In this document: positions 7,720 through 10,326 of the stretch, piece after piece
Layout: the number at the start of each line of letters is the position of its first letter
Numbering within the stretch: position 1 is the stretch's first letter
Assembly: GCA_011064865.1 (NCBI GenBank)
Contig: JAAKFX010000055.1
Location: 1-10,326, forward strand
Reading direction: 5' to 3'
DNA from: Candidatus Anoxychlamydiales bacterium
GTDB taxonomy: Bacteria > Chlamydiota > Chlamydiia > Chlamydiales > SM23-39
Length of the DNA: 10,326 nucleotides
Notes under the pieces: generated by a model
Seen by the model: only the letters and a program-made list of their open reading frames with translations
Told to the model about the DNA's origin: nothing
Databases searched by the model: none
Made by a program: the position numbers and the translations under genes

Positions 7720-7839
7720 ATGATTGCTGATTTTTTTCGTCAAAGTGAAAGTAAGACTTTAGAATTTAAAGAAAATACTATTCGAATTTTTGGTGGTTCG
7801 AAACCATCTCCGCATATTCTTGAAAAACAATTCTTGTAG
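7720..7839 (+). pseudogene. Truncated AlbA_2/Schlafen-type regulator remnant fused to a repeated tail
   Basis: A 39-codon frame starts at ATG 7720 and ends at TAG 7837-7839. Its first 19 residues, MIADFFRQSESKTLEFKEN, look like the N-terminus of the AlbA_2 (Schlafen-type) ATP-binding regulator family, whose hallmark is an E-S-x-T-L-E-F-K-E stretch. In that family a segment with A-F-A-N-T-x-G-G should follow; here it is missing. Instead the frame passes directly into the direct-repeat module and ends IRIFGGSKPSPHILEKQFL. The likely history is an internal deletion or recombination that joined the start of a regulator to an unrelated tail. No convincing ribosome site precedes the ATG, although a promoter candidate lies upstream. 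The family call rests on the short N-terminal motif only. It could in principle be a real small peptide. Confidence 0.5.
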
Positions 7840-7890
7840 ATTATTCAATGAATATATATGTTTAGCAAACATTCAATTTTTTAGCATTAT
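7781..7890. repeat. Direct repeat, copy 2 (about 110 bases)
   Basis: This is the partner of 7413-7523. It shares the start TTCGAATTTTTGGTGGTTCG, the palindrome ATTCAATGAAT and the end TTAGCATTAT. In the readable part (RIFGGSKPSPHILEK) differences from copy 1 are conservative, for example Pro/Ser and Val/Ile codon changes plus one silent change, which suggests the module once coded for the C-terminus of a protein family. Its right end reaches the promoter region of the small membrane protein gene. Confidence 0.85.
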
Positions 7891-7893
7891 ATT
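7862..7893 (+). promoter_or_regulatory. Weak candidate promoter of the small membrane protein gene
   Basis: TATATT at 7888-7893 is the best -10 candidate ahead of the gene. The nearest -35-like hexamer, TTAGCA at 7862-7867, lies 20 bases upstream, which is too far for a strong promoter. Most of this region lies in the right end of repeat copy 2, so the repeat may supply the promoter. An AAGGAG ribosome site follows at 7914-7919. Confidence 0.25.
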
Positions 7894-7927
7894 TATGGTA
7901 ACATCTCAATAATAAGGAGAAAAAAAT

Positions 7928-8248
7928 ATGATAGGAGAATTAACAAGAAATATTAGAGACTTTTATAATAATACACCAGCTGTTCTATTGGATTTTAGTG
8001 GGGCTATTCAGCGGCCATTTGAATTAATTAATCAACTATCTGATTCTGAAAAAAAAACATATTTACTTGGAGCATTTCTTGTTGGAGCGGTTGTTGTCTT
8101 TGGTGGAGAATATTTGTCCTTGGATAGAATAATTGAACAGTTGCCTGAAGACAGTATTGTAAGAAAAGGTTATACTTGTGTCATTGGAAAGTTTAATAAC
8201 GTAGAGAATGTTCTGCAGTCTAAAATAAGAGGTTATTTAAAAATATAA
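7928..8248 (+). CDS. Small single-helix membrane protein, function unknown
   Basis: 106 residues. The ATG is preceded by AAGGAG at 7914-7919, 8 bases away, the strongest ribosome site in this half of the window, so the frame is probably translated. The N-terminal third (IGELTRNIRDFYNNTPAVLL) is mixed polar; one clear membrane helix lies at about residues 45-65 (YLLGAFLVGAVVVFGGEYL); the C-terminal 40 residues are polar with a basic end (LQSKIRGYLKI). There is no signal-peptidase pattern at the N-terminus and only one hydrophobic segment, unlike the two-lobed segment of chlamydial Inc proteins. I do not recognise the family. It lies between direct repeat copy 2 and the 3' end of tal, with which it converges, inside the segment bracketed by duplicated tal ends, so it may be cargo of a decayed element. 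No terminator is obvious after it. Confidence 0.65.
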   Translation: MIGELTRNIRDFYNNTPAVLLDFSGAIQRPFELINQLSDSEKKTYLLGAFLVGAVVVFGGEYLSLDRIIEQLPEDSIVRKGYTCVIGKFNNVENVLQSKIRGYLKI

Positions 8249-8322
8249 GTTTTGAAAACATAAATGTGAAATGATTTTTCGAAAACCTAAGAATTTATGA
8301 AACAGTAGTAATTAAATTTATT

Positions 8323-9288
8323 TTAAAAATATTTTTTGAGTAGTTCTTTTAAAGAATTTAGATCTTTTTCAAATTTTCTAATACCTTCAGATAGTTTTTC
8401 TATTGCCATAGGATCTCTATTTAACATATATCTAAATGTCTTTTCATCTAGATCTTTTTGTTCAATATTTAGCCCTTTAGAAACGCTTGGATCTAATTTT
8501 TTTGTAACCTCAATATCTTTTGTTTGTAGCTCATCTAAAAGATTTGGAGAAATGGTTAAAAGATCGCAGCCAGTGAGCTCTATTACTTCATCAATGTTTC
8601 TAAAGCTCGCTCCCATAATTTCAGTTTTTATATCGAACTTTTTATAGTAATTATAGATGTCTGTTACAGATAAAACACCAGGATCTTCATGTGGCAAATA
8701 TTCTTTTTTCTCAAATGCCTTATACCAATCTAATATTCTACCAACAAAAGGCGATATCAATGTAGCTTTAGCTTTTGCTGCTCCTATTGCTTGAGGCAAA
8801 GAAAATAAAAGTGTCATATTGCAGTGGATATTTTCTTTTTCTAAAATTTCAGCTGCTTGTATTCCCTCATATGTAGTAGCCAGTTTTATTAAAATTCTCT
8901 CTCTATCAACACCTTTTTTTTCAAAAAGTGAAATTATAAGTCTCGCTATTTTTACACTTTTATCAACATCAAATGAATATTTAGCATCTACTTCAATCGA
9001 TACTCTTCCTGGAATAATTTTTAGGATCTCAATTCCAAAATTTACAAATAATTTTATAGCGATTAATTCTAATGTATCATTTGTAATTTGCGCTTTGCCA
9101 AAATTTACAGCCTCTTCTATCAAAGCAAAATATTTTTTATCTTTTGCCGCTTTTAAAATTAATGATGGATTCGTTGTAGCATCTTGAGGCTTATATTTTG
9201 AGATTGATTCAAAATCAGAGCTGTCAGCTACTACTGTTGTGTGCTTTTTTAATTGATCTAAAGCATTGGATGTTTTTAATTCTTTCAT
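8323..9288 (-). CDS. tal: Transaldolase
   Basis: 321 residues, the usual size of TalB-type enzymes (E. coli 317). Transaldolase moves a three-carbon dihydroxyacetone unit between sugar phosphates (sedoheptulose 7-phosphate plus glyceraldehyde 3-phosphate to erythrose 4-phosphate plus fructose 6-phosphate) in the cytosolic non-oxidative pentose phosphate pathway. Diagnostic segments are VVADSSDFESISKYKPQDATTNPSL near the N-terminus with the catalytic Asp22 and Asn40; RVSIEVDAKYSFD with Glu99; and ILIKLATTYEGIQAAE with the Schiff-base Lys135, followed by CNMTLLFS. The ATG at 9288 has GGGAT about 6 bases upstream as a moderate ribosome site. The gene points toward rpoC, as a neighbour of which tal is also found in Chlamydia. 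The coding sequence looks intact to its stop at 8325-8323, but its last 16 codons exist in a second copy at 7368-7423. Confidence 0.97.
   Translation of the reverse strand: MKELKTSNALDQLKKHTTVVADSSDFESISKYKPQDATTNPSLILKAAKDKKYFALIEEAVNFGKAQITNDTLELIAIKLFVNFGIEILKIIPGRVSIEVDAKYSFDVDKSVKIARLIISLFEKKGVDRERILIKLATTYEGIQAAEILEKENIHCNMTLLFSLPQAIGAAKAKATLISPFVGRILDWYKAFEKKEYLPHEDPGVLSVTDIYNYYKKFDIKTEIMGASFRNIDEVIELTGCDLLTISPNLLDELQTKDIEVTKKLDPSVSKGLNIEQKDLDEKTFRYMLNRDPMAIEKLSEGIRKFEKDLNSLKELLKKYF
8331..8378. repeat. tal 3' end, partner of the copy at 7376-7423
   Basis: These 48 bases inside the tal coding sequence match 7376-7423 at about 42 positions without gaps. The two copies lie 955 bases apart in the same orientation and bracket the direct repeats, the AlbA_2-like remnant and the small membrane protein gene. 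Integrating elements that target the 3' end of a gene leave such duplicated gene ends at their borders. No integrase gene lies between them. Confidence 0.8.
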
Positions 9289-9333
9289 TTGTTATCCCAT
9301 AAAATCTTTATTTTGAATTAATATATTAACAAA

Positions 9334-9364
9334 AATATAGCATTGATAACAATCGGTTTTTCAA
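9334..9364 (-). promoter_or_regulatory. Weak candidate promoter of tal
   Basis: On the minus strand TTGAAA (9364-9359) and TATATT (9339-9334) could be -35 and -10 boxes, but the spacer is 19 bases. The boxes fall in an imperfect inverted repeat, CATTGA at 9341-9346 against TCAATG at 9361-9366, with partly matching AT flanks, which could be an operator. Support is mostly positional. Confidence 0.25.
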
Positions 9365-9422
9365 TGTATAATAATAAAAATTTTATACCATTTCTATTTA
9401 CTGTTTCAAATGAAAATAAAGT

Positions 9423-9451
9423 TTGACAATAACATGTACATTTTGTACAAT
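9423..9451 (+). promoter_or_regulatory. Promoter of the toxin-antitoxin operon
   Basis: A perfect -35 TTGACA (9423-9428), a 17-base spacer and a -10 TACAAT (9446-9451), one base off consensus, sit just before the antitoxin gene. An AAGGAG ribosome site follows at 9461-9466. This is the best promoter match in the window. Its -10 box overlaps the repeated TGTACA boxes, as expected for a self-repressed operon. Confidence 0.8.
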
Positions 9452-9458
9452 TAGTACA
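9435..9458 (+). promoter_or_regulatory. Operator with three TGTACA-type boxes
   Basis: TGTACA occurs at 9435-9440 and 9444-9449, and AGTACA at 9453-9458, giving three boxes at an exact 9-base period. The first lies in the promoter spacer, the second covers the -10 box and the third lies around the transcription start. TGTACA is the known palindromic core recognised by the YefM antitoxin in the E. coli yefM-yoeB operator, and the downstream gene encodes a Phd/YefM-family protein. Binding here is inferred. Confidence 0.7.
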
Positions 9459-9475
9459 AAAAGGAGAATAAAGTT

Positions 9476-9730
9476 ATGACTGGAATTCCTCTTTCAGAAG
9501 CCAGGAGTCAATTACCTGATATTGTAAATAAAGTTGCCTATGGTAATAAACACATTATTTTAACAAGACGAGGCAAAAAAGTTGCTGCGATTGTTTCGAT
9601 AGAAGAGTTAGAACTAATTGAAGCTATAGAAGATAGAATCGATTTAGAAGATGCTCGAAAAGCTATCAAAGATATACAAAAACAAGGTTCAATTTCTTGG
9701 AAAAAGGTTAAGGCTGAACTGGGATTATAA
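9476..9730 (+). CDS. Type II antitoxin, Phd/YefM family
   Basis: 84 residues, typical for the family. The N-terminal half (PLSEARSQLPDIVNKV, then a beta hairpin HIILTRRGKKVAAIVSIEEL) is the Phd/YefM dimer and DNA-binding fold: a helix, a K/R-rich strand and the A-x-I/V-S motif. The charged C-terminal half (LEDARKAIKDIQKQ, then SWKKVKAELGL) should be the extended segment that wraps around and blocks the toxin. The ATG has AAGGAG at 9461-9466, 9 bases upstream. Its TAA shares one base with the toxin ATG (TAATG), so the two are translationally coupled. The protein probably represses its own operon, with the toxin, at the TGTACA boxes upstream. It is divergent from tal. Confidence 0.92.
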   Translation: MTGIPLSEARSQLPDIVNKVAYGNKHIILTRRGKKVAAIVSIEELELIEAIEDRIDLEDARKAIKDIQKQGSISWKKVKAELGL

Positions 9731-9990
9731 TGTTTAAGATACAATTTTCGAAACGAGCTGTTAAAGAGCTTAAAAAATTGCCAAAAACTCAACAAAGAAA
9801 AATTTCTACTAGAATAGAAAAACTCATGAATAATCCTTATCCATCGAATGCTAAAAAATTAATCGGAGAAACAGATCTTTTTAGAATTAGAGTTGCGGAT
9901 TATCGAATTATCTATCAAATCAAAGGAAAAATATTAACGATTTTAATATTGAAAATAGGACATAGAAAAGACATCTATAAAAAATTATAG
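9730..9990 (+). CDS. Type II toxin, RelE/ParE family
   Basis: 86 residues, with the classic RelE/ParE fold order: a first strand FKIQFSKRAVKELKKLP, two helices (QQRKISTRIEKLMNN, with NPYPSNAKKL), then the strands LFRIRVADYRIIYQI and ILILKIGHRKDIYKKL. The paired R-I-R-x-x-D-Y-R-I-I-Y and G-H-R-K-D-I-Y segments are typical of the RelE branch, whose members cleave mRNA in the ribosomal A site; the Arg and Tyr of the last motif correspond to RelE residues that act in cleavage. ParE toxins that poison gyrase share the fold, so RelE-type action is likely but not certain. The start overlaps the antitoxin stop by one base. The gene looks intact and should need the antitoxin to be tolerated. Its last codons form the 5' arm of a hairpin. 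Confidence 0.9.
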   Translation: MFKIQFSKRAVKELKKLPKTQQRKISTRIEKLMNNPYPSNAKKLIGETDLFRIRVADYRIIYQIKGKILTILILKIGHRKDIYKKL

Positions 9991-10000
9991 ATGTCTTTTT
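9966..10000 (+). terminator. Hairpin terminator overlapping the toxin stop codon
   Basis: AAAAGACATCTATAA (9966-9980) pairs perfectly with TTATAGATGTCTTTT (9985-9999) around a four-base A loop, a 15-base-pair stem. The toxin stop TAG (9988-9990) lies in the 3' arm, so the last codons of the toxin are inside the hairpin. Only a short T run (9996-10000) follows, but the stem is long. The minus-strand gene ends at 10012, so the hairpin may serve both converging genes. Confidence 0.8.
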
Positions 10001-10011
10001 CTAAAGTAATA

Positions 10012-10326
10012 TTAGTTTTCAATCCATGGCATATCATAAGGAATAGAATATGATAGTCCTATTTCAGATGTTTTTGTTGAAAAGTTCATCGGATTGAATT
10101 TAGCTTTGAATTTAACTTCATGATTTGTTGGGAGTTTCAAATTAAATGAGCTATCTATTTTATGTGTTTTTTGGATCTTTGAGACCGATGGGGATAAAAC
10201 AGCTAAATTTTTTCTTGTATATCTTGCAAATTCATATAAAAAAGAAAAGTTTAAATTATCTGATGGTTTGATTTGAGTTTTTAAACCATAGATGTAGCCA
10301 AAATTATAGATATAAGAGTCAATAAA
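10012..10326 (-). CDS. Unknown protein, C-terminal 104 residues; beta-strand-rich, possibly outer membrane
   Basis: The minus strand is open from the window edge to a TAA at 10014-10012, giving 104 residues without the start. Many segments alternate polar and hydrophobic or aromatic residues (YIYNFGYIYGLKTQIK, LNFSFLYEFARYT, HEVKFKAKFNPMNF, SEIGLSYSIPYDMP), as in the strands of an outer-membrane beta barrel. The protein ends WIEN, not in the terminal Phe of most BamA-inserted barrels, so this is only a suggestion. Codon use resembles the rest of the window and no stop interrupts 315 bases. The frame converges with the toxin gene, with the shared hairpin between them. No family is recognised. 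Confidence 0.6.
   Translation of the reverse strand, partial: FIDSYIYNFGYIYGLKTQIKPSDNLNFSFLYEFARYTRKNLAVLSPSVSKIQKTHKIDSSFNLKLPTNHEVKFKAKFNPMNFSTKTSEIGLSYSIPYDMPWIEN

Larger units (their letters stand above)
7367..7927. other. 561-base stretch without an intact gene, made of gene debris and repeats
   Basis: This very AT-rich stretch lies between the transporter stop and the small membrane protein gene. It holds, in order: a copy of the tal 3' end on the minus strand (7368-7423); the first copy of a direct repeat (7413-7523); AT-rich sequence with no clear content (7524-7593); a good promoter candidate (7594-7622); three arms of an inverted repeat (7639-7687); a 39-codon remnant resembling an AlbA_2-type regulator (7720-7839); and the second repeat copy (7781-7890), which leads into the leader of the next gene. 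The mix of partial genes suggests an old insertion that has decayed. Confidence 0.75.

Noticed and set aside
7367..7927. A CRISPR array, because of spaced repeats.
   Set aside because: There are only two copies of a 111-base unit and no regular short repeats or spacers, and no cas genes.
8819..9187. Plus-strand open frame of 122 codons across tal.
   Set aside because: It is the complement of the transaldolase active-site region and has no independent support.

Overview
The window looks like a GC-poor chromosomal segment of a member of the Chlamydiota. The main reason is gene order: rpoB, then rpoC, with transaldolase (tal) next door, is a linkage I know from Chlamydia. The gene content and low GC suggest an environmental (chlamydia-like) lineage rather than a pathogenic Chlamydia, but the family cannot be fixed from sequence alone.

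Left edge (1 to about 212): two fragments on the minus strand, the end of a small membrane-anchored protein and the start of an ECF-type sigma factor. They run straight into the middle of rpoB, which lacks its N-terminal half or more. Because rpoB is essential and normally intact, this join is either an assembly chimera or a real rearrangement that left a broken rpoB copy.

Core (about 210 to 6121): the C-terminal part of rpoB and a full-length rpoC on the plus strand, 21 bases apart, closed by a strong intrinsic terminator at 6090-6121. All main catalytic motifs of the RNA polymerase large subunits that fall in this region are present. One trigger-loop position is Gln where E. coli has Arg.

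Middle (6212 to 8322): a 12-helix major-facilitator-type transporter, then 561 bases without an intact gene that are full of debris. The debris comprises a second copy of the tal 3' end, two copies of a roughly 111-base direct repeat 368 bases apart, a 39-codon remnant starting like an AlbA_2/Schlafen-type regulator, a promoter candidate and a set of competing inverted repeats. A small single-helix membrane protein of unknown function follows. The duplicated tal 3' ends bracket about 950 bases and look like the scar of an insertion at the end of tal.

Right part (8323 to 10326): tal on the minus strand, a divergent type II toxin-antitoxin pair (Phd/YefM antitoxin, RelE/ParE-family toxin) with a near-consensus promoter overlapped by three TGTACA-like operator boxes, a hairpin over the toxin stop codon, and the C-terminal end of an unknown minus-strand protein with a beta-strand-like composition.

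Functionally, RpoB and RpoC are the catalytic core of transcription and Tal belongs to the non-oxidative pentose phosphate pathway. The transporter substrate is unknown. The toxin-antitoxin pair and the repeat-rich stretch are accessory DNA on both sides of tal.
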